Notes under the pieces: model-generated
The model's database searches: none
What the model was told of the DNA's origin: nothing
The model's input: only the letters and a program-made list of their open reading frames with translations
Part shown: in pieces, positions 41,901-46,717 of the stretch
How the letters are laid out: the number at the start of each line of letters is the position of its first letter
Numbering within the stretch: the stretch's first letter is position 1
NCBI GenBank assembly: GCA_905147135.1
Contig: LR990041.1
Span: 14,569,907 to 14,633,906 of the forward strand
Origin: Blastobasis lacticolella
Lineage: Eukaryota > Arthropoda > Insecta > Lepidoptera > Blastobasidae
DNA: 64,000 nt
Reading direction: 5' to 3'
Position numbers and translations under genes: made by a program

Positions 41901-43375
41901 GTGTTACAATGTTACACCCCGCCGTCCCCAGGTCATACGGCGCGATCCTGTTCCACCTGTCAGTGTTGATCGTGAATCTGAAGCTGTGGATGATGGCGCG
42001 CTACCACACCGTGTGGTTCGTGCTCTCCGTCGTGCTATCCGTGCTCGTCTACGTCGCGGGGAATGCGCTGTATTCCGCAGTCTACATGTGAGTGTAACGA
42101 TATTAACTGCTTACAGGCCACACAACGTTTTGCCAACCTCTGATGAACCAACGCAAGTAAAAGAGTGTGTTGTCATTACGATGATAGTGTGTGTCTATTT
42201 CACAGACGGCAAGAGCCATCGAAATAAAGTAGGCATAGCGAAGTAGGTGATTTTATTTAACTACGGAATAAACTAGCAATTCGATCGCTCTAGCCTTCCA
42301 TGGGGATGCGGATCATGGGGACTATAGCCTATACTAGACCACAGTCATCACATATAATTATCAACAGCATCCAGTGACAATCCACACCTACACTTGATCG
42401 TTTGCTACATTAGCAGAGGATTTTGTTATAATTTCCACGTGTAGTATGCGGGTTGAAGGTCGAAATTTTACAAACCACAATAGAAAACGTAGCTACCTGT
42501 TTTTGGTCTAGGAAGTTCCTAGCCGATCCGGTCTGCCTCTAAAACATTGTTGAATTCTGCTCTTCGAACAGCAGTCCCGATGGGAAACGATCGATTTGTT
42601 CTGATTATCCACGATGCGCGCACTAGCCGGCGGTAAATAATGCACACCATCTGATTTTCGTATTTACTCACTCGCATGCGACAAGACGATGGTCTACGAA
42701 ACCCAACTGCACAGTTCAGTTTCGTGGGAGAAGAAGCCAATGTAGCCGATGTGCATTATTTACCTCCTTGTATACTGTAGGTACGTACATACATTTATTT
42801 ACACTTTTCTTCTTTTCTTTTCAATATTCTACATTCAAGCCGTTAATGGCTAAAAATCATACTTTTGAAATGCTCAAAAGTGGGATTACTGTCTCCTATA
42901 GTACAGGGTAACCTAGTTTAGGAAGCAGGAAATCAATATGTGGCTAATACATTTTAGTGCCTGAATTGTTTCTTACATACATAGTAATTAAGATTTATTG
43001 TACTGCTGTGTTATGTTTGTTGTATTATTTTGCTAATAAACATCTATTACACCACACAACATCTTATAGGCAGTGGTGACCACTTTCCATCAGGTGGCCC
43101 GCTTATAACATATAACATAAACAAAAAATACATTATTTATTTATTTCAATATGCCAACATCTCGTTTTCCCCTCTACAGTCCGATGGACGGCGACGTCCT
43201 CGGCACGTACATCCGTCTGCTGTGGTCGATGCCGTTCTGGGCGCTAAATGTTCTGGCGAGCGTGGCCGCGCTTGCGCCGGACATGCTGGCAAGGGCTCTC
43301 ACCGACAGTGTTCCGAACACCAGCTCTGGTCGTTTCCGCGACGCCGCACTTACTGTGTTCACAACCAGGCTGTGA
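14751..43375 (+). CDS. P4-ATPase phospholipid flippase, ATP11-type (class VI), 19 exons, 5' end missing
   Basis: Joined exons: 14751-14946, 15657-15782, 19609-19827, 22772-22948, 23432-23568, 25057-25216, 25880-25977, 26328-26483, 30853-31003, 31860-32152, 33018-33240, 34435-34625, 35488-35769, 36448-36584, 37892-38027, 39733-39878, 40957-41124, 41932-42087, 43180-43375. They total 3348 nt in one frame: 1115 residues plus TGA. P4-ATPases use ATP to move phospholipids from the outer to the inner membrane leaflet, usually with a CDC50 partner. Visible in order: M1-M2 (about residues 50-100), actuator DGET (161-164), M3-M4 with PMSL (325-328), DKTGT (378-382), KGAES (577-581), TGDK (706-709), GDGAND (821-826), then M5-M10 and a short tail. 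Wording in M2 ([10 protein letters not shown]) and the A domain is closest to ATP11A/B/C. Roughly 25-30 N-terminal residues are missing. Exons are GC-rich, introns AT-rich. Confidence 0.93.
14947..15656. other. Flippase intron 1
   Basis: 710 nt with GT...AG ends. No repeat or second gene recognised. Confidence 0.6.
15657..15782 (+). CDS. Flippase exon 2 (M1-M2 loop and M2)
   Basis: Acceptor GTGCGGCAG, donor GTGAGT; phase 1 to phase 1. It encodes D-S-P-V-S-P-M-T-S, then a hydrophobic run and [10 protein letters not shown]. The D-x-P-x-S-P and [10 protein letters not shown] words are typical of class VI (ATP11) flippases. Residues 66-107. Confidence 0.93.
15783..18015. other. Flippase intron 2, first part
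   Basis: AT-rich intron with TAGG/CCTA words and no element I can name. Intron 2 runs 15783-19608. Its second part holds a SINE (18016) and a MITE (18972). Confidence 0.55.
18016..18370 (-). repeat. SINE family A, copy 4
   Basis: The tail at 18016 (ATCATCTTGGCG on the plus strand) is followed by the family body. A second short body piece (CATCTGAC...CAGTCGCCTGAAT) follows at about 18285-18350, suggesting an internal duplication. No clear tRNA head remains. Confidence 0.75.
18972..19128. mobile_element. Short MITE in flippase intron 2
   Basis: Inverted ends of about 27 bp: GAGTATGTTCCGGGTTTCC at 18976 against GGTAGGAAACTCGGAACATA at 19103. Total about 157 bp, non-coding. Family not recognised. 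Confidence 0.65.
19609..19827 (+). CDS. Flippase exon 3 (actuator domain, DGET)
   Basis: Acceptor TCTCACACAG, donor GTTAGT; 73 codons, phase 1 to phase 1. It holds the actuator core (V-P-A-D-L-V-L-V) and [12 protein letters not shown]. The DGET glutamate catalyses dephosphorylation in P4-ATPases. GC content is very high. Part of this exon is copied into the next intron at 20284. Confidence 0.94.
20078..20180 (+). repeat. RTE 3' tail fragment
   Basis: Plus-strand CTCTGGGAGCGGCCTATGCC, then CAGCAGTGGACG and GATGAT repeats. This is the end of the RTE family seen at 28812 (S-L-G-x-A-Y-A-Q-Q-W). Confidence 0.65.
20284..20335 (+). repeat. Copied scrap of exon 3 and its donor
   Basis: GAGACCAACCTCAAGAC is identical to exon 3 at about 19771. 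It is followed by CTCGTCGGGTGCACTAT and GGTTAGTC, which match the exon end and donor. About 18 nt of the exon between them are absent. It lies 456 nt downstream of the real donor. Non-functional as an exon. Confidence 0.8.
20336..21796. other. Flippase intron 3, middle part
   Basis: No gene or repeat recognised. The frames near 20340-20660 are shadows without domain signal. Confidence 0.45.
21797..22211. mobile_element. PIF/Harbinger-like MITE, copy 2 (415 bp)
   Basis: Starts AGCGCGCTCCACATGTGG and ends with the inverted form at 22211. Flanked by TTA at 21794-21796 and 22212-22214. It has the same length and near-identical body as the copy at 3285-3699. TTA and TAA targets both fit the PIF/Harbinger TWA preference. 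Confidence 0.82.
22421..22637 (-). repeat. Repeat family D, copy 1
   Basis: A dispersed 220-260 bp repeat. On the plus strand this copy reads GGGAGGGTTATATCCATAAT, then GGCGGGTTGGAGATCGCAGTG, and ends near CCGAACACCACACGGCC. On its sense strand it starts GTGTGGTGTCCGGCAGAG and ends in GGCTGTGATGATGA. Six copies lie in flippase introns. It is probably the 3' part or non-autonomous relative of an RTE-like element. Confidence 0.7.
22772..22948 (+). CDS. Flippase exon 4 (actuator to M3 linker)
   Basis: Acceptor CTGTTCCTAG, donor GTGGGT; 59 codons, phase 1 to phase 1. It encodes A-D-L-Y-T-F-Y-G-R, then [13 protein letters not shown] and G-V-A-V-Y-T-G. The LRGA...L..T and G-V-A-V-Y-T-G words are standard in P4-ATPases. 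Confidence 0.93.
22976..23100 (-). repeat. Repeat family D, copy 2 (partial)
   Basis: Minus orientation; the GAT-repeat tail appears as ATCATCATCGTCATCAC 28 nt after the exon 4 donor. Its 5' part is truncated. It fills much of the 483-nt intron 4 (22949-23431). Confidence 0.7.
23432..23568 (+). CDS. Flippase exon 5 (M3)
   Basis: Acceptor AAAACACAG, donor GTACGT; phase 1 to phase 0. It encodes [10 protein letters not shown], then a hydrophobic run ([14 protein letters not shown]) consistent with M3. Compare the E-T-K-M-A-L-N motif of ATP11 proteins. Confidence 0.92.
23569..24374. other. Flippase intron 5, first part
   Basis: No gene or repeat recognised. Intron 5 runs 23569-25056; a MITE-like repeat follows at 24375. 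Confidence 0.5.
24375..24547. repeat. MITE-like repeat, copy 1 (inverted partner at 28211)
   Basis: The core at 24400-24547 has inverted ends (GGGCCCTAT...GAAACC at both sides) and a middle with CTATCTCTTTCACACTCGTGG. The whole block plus about 25 nt of flank recurs in reverse orientation at 28211-28385. Non-coding. Confidence 0.75.
25057..25216 (+). CDS. Flippase exon 6 (M3-M4, PMSL gate)
   Basis: Acceptor GTCGTTAAAG, donor GTGAGT; phase 0 to phase 1. It encodes a short extracellular segment, then M4 ([25 protein letters not shown]). In ATP11B the matching stretch is L-Y-N-F-I-I-P-I-S-L, so both the Asn and the Ile of the usual gate differ. Residues 286-338. Confidence 0.9.
25217..25879. 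other. Flippase intron 6
   Basis: 663 nt, GT...AG. No repeat or gene recognised. Confidence 0.6.
25880..25977 (+). CDS. Flippase exon 7
   Basis: Acceptor GTGACTACAG, donor GTATTT; phase 1 to phase 0. It encodes F-I-G-W-D-E-E-L and [11 protein letters not shown], the conserved stretch just before the phosphorylation site in P4-ATPases. Confidence 0.95.
26048..26308 (+). repeat. Repeat family D, copy 3
   Basis: Near full-length plus-strand copy from GACCGTGTGGTGTCCGGC to GGCTGTGATGATT. It makes up most of the 350-nt intron 7 (25978-26327) and ends 19 nt before exon 8, so the acceptor tract lies at its tail. Confidence 0.75.
26328..26483 (+). CDS. Flippase exon 8 (phosphorylation site DKTGT)
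   Basis: Acceptor GATGTCCCAG, donor GTCAGT; 52 codons, phase 0 both ends. It encodes [17 protein letters not shown]. The Asp of DKTGT (residue 378) forms the aspartyl-phosphate in all P-type ATPases. A histidine/glycine-rich insert follows. Confidence 0.96.
26507..26757. repeat. Long hairpin just after exon 8
   Basis: Arms of about 62 nt, AATTCAGAATCCAAAAGCGT (26528) to ATAAGGT and back from ACCTTATTC to the inverse of the first block (about 26716). Outer pairs GCGCTGATTAC / GTAATCAGCGC extend the stem. The loop is about 75 nt. Either a MITE or a structured intron segment. Confidence 0.8.
26850..26882 (+). repeat. Copied scrap of exon 8 end and donor
   Basis: TCGATGCCGCGCATGTCAGT plus CCGGGGTT parallels the exon 8/intron 8 boundary at about 26471 (TCGACGCTTCGCAG/GTCAGTCCGGGGTT). 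About 26 of 31 bases match. It lies 370 nt downstream of the true donor. Confidence 0.6.
27120..27360 (+). repeat. Repeat family E, copy 1
   Basis: Shares ordered blocks with 31043-31280: ATGCAGTG, GCGGTAACTGTCG-like, AACATCTACAA, GTGCGTTGTCACTGTGAGGA, GCCTGTAATTGCG and TGTTGCTTGGCGGCAGAAAT. Non-coding, same orientation in both copies. Class unknown; probably a LINE 3' end. Confidence 0.65.
27768..27810. repeat. Compact 19-bp-stem hairpin
   Basis: GTTCTATGCACGTGTGAGT, loop CAATC, ACTCACACATGCATAGAAC. A single mismatch (G:U in RNA). Confidence 0.7.
27811..28210. other. Flippase intron 8, stretch with nothing recognised
   Basis: AT-rich; no gene or repeat seen. Intron 8 is the largest (26484-30852). 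Confidence 0.45.
28211..28385. repeat. MITE-like repeat, copy 2 (inverse of 24375-24547)
   Basis: Reverse-complement copy of the intron 5 element, with matching blocks GAAACCACTCGCATCCACGC, CTATCTCTAGCAACTTACCA, GAGTGTGAAAGAGATAGGTA and GCCCTTGTAC. Divergence is moderate. The pair brackets exons 6, 7 and 8. Confidence 0.75.
28621..28670. repeat. Compact hairpin, 20-bp stem
   Basis: ATTTAGTGGCGTCATTTCTC, short loop, GAGAAATGATGCCACTTAAA. One or two mismatches and a loop of about 6 nt. Confidence 0.7.
28812..29040 (-). pseudogene. RTE-type LINE 3' end (second family)
   Basis: On the minus strand it reads [15 protein letters not shown] and [12 protein letters not shown], then a stop and GATGATGATGATGATG. 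This is the C-terminus and tail of an RTE polyprotein. The same wording is at 34965-35165. Confidence 0.75.
29041..29539. other. Flippase intron 8, stretch with one repeat motif
   Basis: At 29497-29527 GCGCTGTCCTAATTGGCAAC precedes AGTCGTGCGACG. The same phrase is at 63150 and, reversed, near 45000. It may be the 3' end of the LINE that follows. Otherwise nothing recognised. Confidence 0.4.
29540..30236 (-). pseudogene. LINE fragment: RNase H and C-terminal zinc region (I/Jockey-R1 type)
   Basis: Minus-strand frame 29622-30236, 204 codons. The RNase H C-terminal part is [25 protein letters not shown], with the catalytic-site H and D visible. Then [11 protein letters not shown] and a C-x2-C...H-I-L...C motif ([15 protein letters not shown]) follow, as after RNase H in I-group LINEs. 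The endonuclease and RT are absent. Well-preserved reading frame, yet 5' truncated. Confidence 0.8.
30237..30852. other. Flippase intron 8, last part
   Basis: No gene recognised. Near 30245-30296 is a reversed, diverged copy of the GACCATGGTCGCAC...CTAATTA phrase seen at 44985. Several GTACGCGTACTTA words occur at 30690-30750. Confidence 0.4.
30853..31003 (+). CDS. Flippase exon 9 (nucleotide-binding domain start)
   Basis: Acceptor TATTCCCCAG, donor GTAAGT; phase 0 to phase 1. It encodes [13 protein letters not shown], the F-x-x-x-L-x-L-C-H segment that follows the P1 region in P4-ATPases, then a basic stretch (I-F-K-K-R-K-L-K). Confidence 0.92.
31043..31280 (+). repeat. Repeat family E, copy 2
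   Basis: Same ordered blocks as 27120-27360, including GTGCGTTGTCACTGTGAGGA and TGTTGCTTGGCGGCAGAAAT. Starts 40 nt after the exon 9 donor. Confidence 0.65.
31526..31771 (-). repeat. Repeat family D, copy 4
   Basis: Full-length minus-orientation copy, from CATCATTACAGCCC to CCGGACACCACAC. Ends 89 nt before exon 10. It pairs in inverted orientation with copy 5 at 32461-32968. Confidence 0.75.
31860..32152 (+). CDS. Flippase exon 10 (nucleotide-binding domain)
   Basis: Acceptor CAAACTTAG, donor GTGAGT; phase 1 to phase 0, the longest exon. It encodes [18 protein letters not shown], the conserved P4 nucleotide-domain core, then [14 protein letters not shown]. An AG at 31829-31830 was not chosen because its frame meets a stop. 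Confidence 0.95.
32461..32968 (+). repeat. Repeat family D, copy 5, split by a LINE tail
   Basis: The 5' part is at 32461-32490 (GTGTGGTGTCCGGCAGAG) and the 3' part at about 32760-32968 (TCACTCGTGGGTACGAGG to GCTGTGATGATGATG). Between them is a LINE 3' fragment. It ends 49 nt before exon 11. Confidence 0.7.
32549..32743 (-). pseudogene. LINE 3' end fragment
   Basis: Minus-strand frame reads [22 protein letters not shown]. The W-N-x-L-P...F-P...Y-N pattern is the C-terminus of many Jockey/CR1-group LINEs. Inserted in repeat D copy 5. Confidence 0.6.
33018..33240 (+). CDS. Flippase exon 11 (KGAES)
   Basis: Acceptor GTCCTCAG, donor GTCAGT; phase 0 to phase 1. It encodes [12 protein letters not shown], where the KGAES lysine contacts ATP. 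Then [14 protein letters not shown], matching F-A-L-K-G-L-R-T-L-C-I-A-Y-R of ATP11B. An acidic insert ([12 protein letters not shown]) separates them. Confidence 0.94.
33241..34434. other. Flippase intron 11
   Basis: 1194 nt, GT...AG. No repeat or gene recognised with confidence. Short open frames at 33893 and 34291 lack domain signal. Confidence 0.5.
34435..34625 (+). CDS. Flippase exon 12 (TGDK)
   Basis: Acceptor CGTATTGCAG, donor GTGAGC; completes the split codon from exon 11, ends phase 0. It encodes [14 protein letters not shown] and [11 protein letters not shown], the P-domain stretch with TGDK. The family's usual hydrophilic segment before [10 protein letters not shown] is alanine-rich here. 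Extreme GC content. Confidence 0.95.
34626..34670 (+). repeat. Copied scrap of exon 12 directly after its donor
   Basis: From the donor itself, TGAGCTGGCGCGGGCGCTGC, then TGGCGTTCCGGACGCTGGAG and GCGC repeats exon 12 at about 34466-34509 with about 4 mismatches in 44. Thus the donor GTGAGCTGG sits in a sequence copied from the exon interior (CTGAACTGT). Confidence 0.85.
34965..35165 (-). pseudogene. RTE-type LINE 3' end (second family)
   Basis: Plus-strand wording CCAGCCCACTGCTAGAGGCA, then TAGGCTTCCCCCAGAGATCT and CATCCAGCTGGTACCTGCAG parallels 28812-29040. Minus-strand coding is decayed. The GAT tail is lost. Confidence 0.7.
35231..35470 (+). repeat. SINE family B, copy 1 (tRNA-Gly-like head)
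   Basis: The head GGTTCAATGGTCAATATGCC, then TCTGCCACGC and GGTCCCGGGTTCGATTCCCG closely follows tRNA-Gly(GCC): A box, GCC anticodon loop and B box. A shared body follows (AATTTCTGTTACGTGTCTGG...), ending GGGCTAGATGGCGTTGTGTG. The end lies within 20 nt of the exon 13 acceptor. Not a true tRNA gene: the 5' acceptor arm does not pair. Confidence 0.8.
35488..35769 (+). CDS. Flippase exon 13 (P domain)
   Basis: Acceptor ATTTTATTTACAG, donor GTGAGT; 94 codons, phase 0 both ends. It encodes [11 protein letters not shown] (equivalent to H-E-T-A-V-S-V-S-L-S-C), V-V-D-G, and [14 protein letters not shown]. The CCR(M/L)xPxQKA motif is a class hallmark. Confidence 0.95.
36033..36194 (+). repeat. SINE family A, copy 5 (5' truncated)
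   Basis: Plus-strand body from GGTCAAATTCCCCTGTTAGC to the tail TATTGACGCCAAGATGTTAA. It contains a short GA repeat (GAGAGAGAGAGAG). Tail-to-tail with copy 6. Confidence 0.65.
36249..36393 (-). repeat. SINE family A, copy 6 (5' truncated)
   Basis: Minus-strand copy, tail at 36249 (TCATCTTGACG on plus) to GACCAGATTGGATAAAAG. Ends 54 nt before exon 14, forming an inverted pair with copy 5. Confidence 0.7.
36448..36584 (+). CDS. Flippase exon 14 (GDGAND hinge)
   Basis: Acceptor TACGCCAG, donor GTACGG; phase 0 to phase 2. It encodes [29 protein letters not shown] is the Mg-binding hinge; IQEAHVG(I/F)GI is typical of P4-ATPases. Residues 804-848. Confidence 0.97.
36741..36955 (+). repeat. SINE family B, copy 2
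   Basis: The head GTGGTTCAGGTGGTTAACAC, then CCACGCAGAGATCCCGGGTT and CGATTCCCGGC has good A and B boxes. The body AATTTCTGTTACGGGTCTGG follows and it ends CGGGCTAGATGGAGCTGTGT. Near full length. Confidence 0.8.
36974..37228 (+). repeat. Repeat family D, copy 6
   Basis: Complete plus-strand copy from GTCCGTGTGGTGTCCGGCAG to GGGCTGTGATGATGA; the best reference for the family. Confidence 0.75.
37270..37490 (-). repeat. 5S rRNA-related SINE, copy 2
   Basis: On the minus strand 37416-37470 reads CGATAACC, GGTTAAGCAATGCTCG and GGAACTGGATGGGTGACCG. The last block matches the 5S box C region (CTTGGATGGGTGACCG). The body matches copy 1 (CAATTAGTCTCCGGGTCC and CTCGCTTCGCCA on the plus strand). Confidence 0.55.
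37491..37891. other. Flippase intron 14, last part
   Basis: Nothing recognised except a GAT/GATGAC-rich microsatellite at about 37838-37880 just before exon 15. It could be the tail of an RTE remnant, since GAAGCCGGGACTGACC before it fits an RTE end. Confidence 0.45.
37892..38027 (+). CDS. Flippase exon 15 (M5)
   Basis: Acceptor ATACGTGTCAG, donor GTGAGA; completes an Arg codon split after exon 14, ends phase 0. It encodes [25 protein letters not shown] carries the conserved M5 lysine implicated in lipid transport in P4-ATPases. Confidence 0.95.
38139..38395 (+). pseudogene. RTE-type LINE 3' end, plus strand
   Basis: Frames give [17 protein letters not shown], then a stop, then G-R-P-K-K-R-W-like wording in another frame (GGGCGACCCAAGAAGCGATG). 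It starts 112 nt after the exon 15 donor. Dead. Confidence 0.65.
38469..39003. mobile_element. hAT-type MITE, 535 bp, with 8-bp target duplication
   Basis: TIRs CAGTGGCGTAGC and GCTACGCCCCTG. Exact 8-bp duplications AATTCAAT lie at 38461-38468 and 39004-39011. Sub-terminal GGGGCCCCGTAT occurs in inverted orientation. No transposase. Confidence 0.9.
39004..39732. other. Flippase intron 15, last part
   Basis: AT-rich; AACCAAATGGTTAT-type words occur inverted near 39110 and 39590, a weak hint of another foldback. A run of about ten C residues forms the acceptor tract before exon 16. Confidence 0.45.
39733..39878 (+). CDS. Flippase exon 16 (M5-M6 region)
   Basis: Acceptor CCCCCCCCCAG, donor GTCAGT; phase 0 to phase 2. 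It encodes [27 protein letters not shown], matching F-S-Q-Q-T-L-Y-D-S-V-Y-L-T-L-Y-N of ATP11B. Confidence 0.93.
39879..40437. other. Flippase intron 16, first part
   Basis: About 39920-40110 resembles a LINE 3' end (GACAAGCGGGTCATCTGATG-type wording). Nothing else recognised. Confidence 0.4.
40438..40640 (-). pseudogene. LINE 3' end fragment (Jockey/CR1 group)
   Basis: Minus frame reads [27 protein letters not shown]. This is the W-x-x-L-P...F-P...Y-N-x-x-x-F-K tail of a LINE ORF2. A plus-strand relative lies in the flippase 3' UTR at 43400. Confidence 0.65.
40716..40880 (+). repeat. SINE family B, copy 3
   Basis: Head GAGGTTCAGATGGTTAACAT, GTCGCCACGCAGAGGTCCCG and a decayed B box (GGTTTCAATTTCC), then AATTTCTGTCACGGGACTGG. 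Confidence 0.75.
40957..41124 (+). CDS. Flippase exon 17 (M7)
   Basis: Acceptor CACTCCGTAG, donor GTGAGT; phase 2 to phase 2. It encodes [14 protein letters not shown], as in N-K-P-T-L-Y-R-D-I-S-K-N-R-L-L of ATP11B, followed by M7. Confidence 0.93.
41125..41931. other. Flippase intron 17
   Basis: 807 nt, GT...AG. No repeat or gene recognised. Confidence 0.55.
41932..42087 (+). CDS. Flippase exon 18 (M8-M9)
   Basis: Acceptor GCCGTCCCCAG, donor GTGAGT; phase 2 to phase 2. It encodes [21 protein letters not shown], then two hydrophobic segments, matching F-G-T-L-V-F-T-V-M-V of the family. Confidence 0.92.
42088..43179. other. Flippase intron 18
   Basis: 1092 nt, GT...AG. A short LINE-tail phrase (CACTTTCCATCAGGTGGCCC) lies near 43081. 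Otherwise nothing recognised. Confidence 0.5.
43180..43375 (+). CDS. Flippase exon 19 (M10, C-terminus and stop)
   Basis: Acceptor CCCTCTACAG; phase 2; ends with TGA at 43373-43375. It encodes [21 protein letters not shown] and a short cytosolic tail ending T-T-R-L. The tail is much shorter than in vertebrate ATP11B. Confidence 0.92.
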
Positions 43376-44100
43376 TGAGACACCGCCACAGGGACATTAG
43401 GATGCCTTCAAGGCTAGAGTGAATACGCTGTTCCAAGACGGGCATGCTCCATCTTCGGCCGCATCGTCACTTACCATCAGGTGAGATGGCGGCCAAATGA
43501 CTGTCTAGTATAATATTTAAAAAAGACATGCTTGTAGGCGTGTGCTTGGTACCGAGCGAGGAGAGAGAGAAGAAGGAGGGTGGGTAGCTGGCTGACGCGG
43601 CAGAAGATTGTGCAATGCAAAGGAGAGTAGACTAGTCCACAGTTGTAGTGAAGATGTGGCAAGTAAGCGAGCGCATTTTCCGTGATTCTGTCTGACGCGG
43701 TCCGTGTAACCGAGAGGTCGGTAGGACCATGGGTGATGGTGGATAGCTCTGCTTCGCTCTGACCGCATCGGCTCCTGCGTTCCCGCGAGGCTGATCAGAT
43801 CGGGTGTGAACGTAACACGGCACAAAGTTGATGCTCATATACTGAGCGGAATCATCGTGTTCACCGCCCAGTTATGACGCACACGCGTAGAAGCATCGAC
43901 CATTATGACGGGTAGAACTACATTCGCCTGCCCTGGCCTAGGGAAGCAGATGCTCGCTGCCAGACATTGCCCGCAAAGAAGCGAAGGGGTCAGTTATATG
44001 AGCTCTGTAGCTAGACATAGAGCTGTACATATCGTATCTTAAATAAATAGTACTGCAAAAATTGATACAAAACGCGTTGAATAAAGCCAAAGTATGTGAT
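43376..44100 (+). other. Probable flippase 3' UTR, with LINE fragment
   Basis: From about 43400 the plus strand encodes L-x-A-F-K-A-R-V-N-T-L-F, the same LINE C-terminus as at 40438, so a LINE tail sits almost at the stop codon. Around 43690-43740 a phrase (GACCGAGAGGTCGGTAGGACCA-like) also found near 34860 recurs. Candidate poly(A) signals AATAAA are at about 44042 and 44081. The true end is unproven. Confidence 0.4.
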
Positions 44101-45461
44101 ATATTATGTAATTAGAACTTAGGTAATTATGCAAATTTATAAAGTGAGTTTTGGTTTAGCAACGTGTCTCTTGTAGGTACCTTACCTACTCCCTGTTCTC
44201 TATTATAATAGACAGCATATTGGTGAGTTTGGTTTTACTCAACTATTTATATAAACCACATAATGAGGCCTTATTTTATATAAAATAATAATCGTGGAAC
44301 AAATGTTTTTTAAGGCTAGGCTAAGGTTTCTATGTTGTTGTGTGACAGTAGATCGCTCCATCATAACATCTTAAATATTTTTATCTTTGACTTTACACTT
44401 GGTATGGTACACAAATTATTAAGTAGGACTCTAATATTACTCATGATGTGATTAAATAAGAATTTATTAGTGAGTAAGAACTAGTCAAATAACGTACGCC
44501 ATCGTAAGTTGTTTTTAAGTCCATCCAAACATTTATTAGTGCTTGGTTGATAAGATGTCTGACTGTTTTGTTTATTAGATAGGTCAAACACTGGACCACT
44601 CCATGCTATTGCGTAGTAGACGATCGACTTCACTGAGATGGTGACTGCTACTGTACTGAATACGCTATGAACACACTGGTGAGAATAATATTGAGACCAA
44701 GCTAAAGAGAGCTGGGAAACGGTAGTTAGAAGCACGGATTGATCTATTATGTGTATCATAGGGAACGTCTTATACGTAGGGTTCTTGGCGTTAATGTCAC
44801 AGGTGCTCTTGCGCACGAGGGCCCGGGTTCCGTCGTGACCATAATCCAGGAAGTGGCAGATCAGGTAATGGGCGAAACTGCCATTTGACCTCCGTGGCCC
44901 TGTTAACAGGGGAACCCGCAAATTGGATAAAGGTCGAGAGACGGGCAGTTTTGAAGTCTCCTATAGGCCGGGCGACGTCCGTCGTACAACTATGGTCGCA
45001 CGACCGTTGCCAATTAGGACAGCATACTTTTTTACACCGAGTGCTCTGTGAGCTGTTATAACAAGCATCATGTTCCTATTCTTAGTACTTACTATACTGT
45101 ACTTGTGATTTATAGTTATGTAAGTAGTTACATAAATATGTGATAAAAAAGTACAATTATAGCAATAAGGAATGCTTAATCGCGGTTTTAGGTTCCACCG
45201 GGATCGTTTCCACTGGACTGGATACGAATACGAAAATTTGAAAGTCATAATCAGTTTGTAAAATTGGGACACACGTCTTTAGCTTATAGTGGTCCCCATG
45301 CGATAGCATAATACTTAGTTATAATTTATTTATATTTAAATTATATATAACTGCGTAGATACTAAATAAATAAATAGGTTATTTTTGTATAAGTACTCGT
45401 ATAAGAAATAAATTACATATTGGTACTTATAATTGTTGAAATTGTAGTTTTATTGGTTATT
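44101..45461. other. Intergenic stretch with SINE tail
   Basis: Contains SINE family A copy 7 (44780-44935). At 44985-45027 is a reversed copy of the GCTGTCCTAATTGGCAACGG, TCGTGCGACC motif found at 29497 and 63150. No gene recognised. Confidence 0.45.
44780..44935 (-). repeat. SINE family A, copy 7 (5' truncated)
   Basis: Tail at 44782 (TTCTTGGCGTTAATGTC on plus) through GACCTCCGTGGCCCTGTTAA to GATAAAGG. Same body as the copies at 2648 and 18016. Confidence 0.7.
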
Positions 45462-45462
45462 A

Positions 45463-45863
45463 ACTGGCGAACCCCCGTGCAGTTCAGTTCATACAACTAT
45501 CCCGTGGACCAGGGGCTATTTTTTTAACCGCTTGCGTCGAGTCGGACGGCTTTCATTTTGATTTTCGGCATGAAAAAAATAATATTTTGATGCATGACGC
45601 TGATTTTCTCATTTTTGGAGCGTTTTTGCTGTTGCCAATGTAATTACAAAGTAGGTAATTAAAACTGGCGAACCCCCGTGCAGTTCAGTTCATACAACTA
45701 TCCCGCGGACCAGGGGCTATTTTTTTAACCGCTTGCGTCGAGTCGGACGGCTTTCATTTTGATTTTCGGCATGAAAAAAATAATATGTTGATGCATGACG
45801 CTGATTTTCTCATTTTTGGAGCGTTTTTGCTGTTGCCAATGTAATTACAAAGTAGGTAATTAA
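45463..45863. repeat. 201-bp tandem duplication
   Basis: Two consecutive units, period 201 bp (45463 and 45664), both starting ACTGGCGAACCCCCGTGCAG and ending GTAATTACAAAGTAGGTAAT. Only a few differences are visible (CCGTGG/CCGCGG, ATATTTTG/ATATGTTG), so the duplication is recent. At 45868-45912 an imperfect inverse of part of the unit follows (CATGCCGAAAT...GCGGTT). Confidence 0.9.
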
Positions 45864-45912
45864 ATATTTCATGCCGAAATAAAAATTGAAAACCGTTCGT
45901 CGAGGTGAGCGG

Positions 45913-46699
45913 TTCCGGGATTTCCGGAACATAAATTAGCTTACGTCACTCAGGAAGAGCTTCCTGTTAGTGAAATAATGTTACTTATACTAACTTCGCT
46001 GGCTCAGGATCGGGATCCTGGATGGGGTATCGGATGTACATGGGCTGGCATCTACAAGGACGGCATTGTTCCAGAGGTGAAGAAAGCTCGAATAGGCGCA
46101 TTAACACGGGAGACAACTCGGACACATTTTTTAAGAACAATAGCCGGAATGCCGTCAGGTTCACTGAACTTCCGGATGTCTAGGGAGATAATCACACGAC
46201 TTATAATTTTTTGGGTGAAACTAACCTCAGGCAGGCCCTCACACCGTGTGATGGTAAGCGATGCAGTTCCCTTATCCAGAGTTGAGTTCGGGCAAAGAGA
46301 TTACCCATGAGATCGGCTTTCTACTACGGCTTTGCCATGTCATGTTTGCCAATTGGTCATCCGGCTTACGCAAAGTTGGAAAGGTGCTCCGACAAAAGTT
46401 CCCTTCGACAGCCTTGGCGAGATACTAAAAAGCACAGCTCCCAGAGCGGTAACTGATTAGCTTTTTATTATTAGGGTATTATCTCCTATGTAGACCTCGA
46501 TACAGCATTATACTTTTTCCGCAAATTGTGAGTGTTAGGCTTCCAAGCACTGTTCAGGTACAAAAAGCAACCTGCTTGAGGCGAGTTGCCTCAGCACTGG
46601 GCCTGTCGTACCAGGGCTGACTCATGCCGCCGACGCGAACAACAGAGGATGGGATGAATGAAACTTGAAAAAAATTATATTTATTTATTTCTTATATAA
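45913..46699. other. Stretch upstream of the LINE, nothing recognised
   Basis: A 110-codon frame (45978-46310) has no recognisable domain. The LINE 5' UTR must lie at the right end of this stretch, but its boundary cannot be placed. Confidence 0.4.
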
Positions 46700-46717
46700 C
46701 ATTCCATTTAAAGCAGT

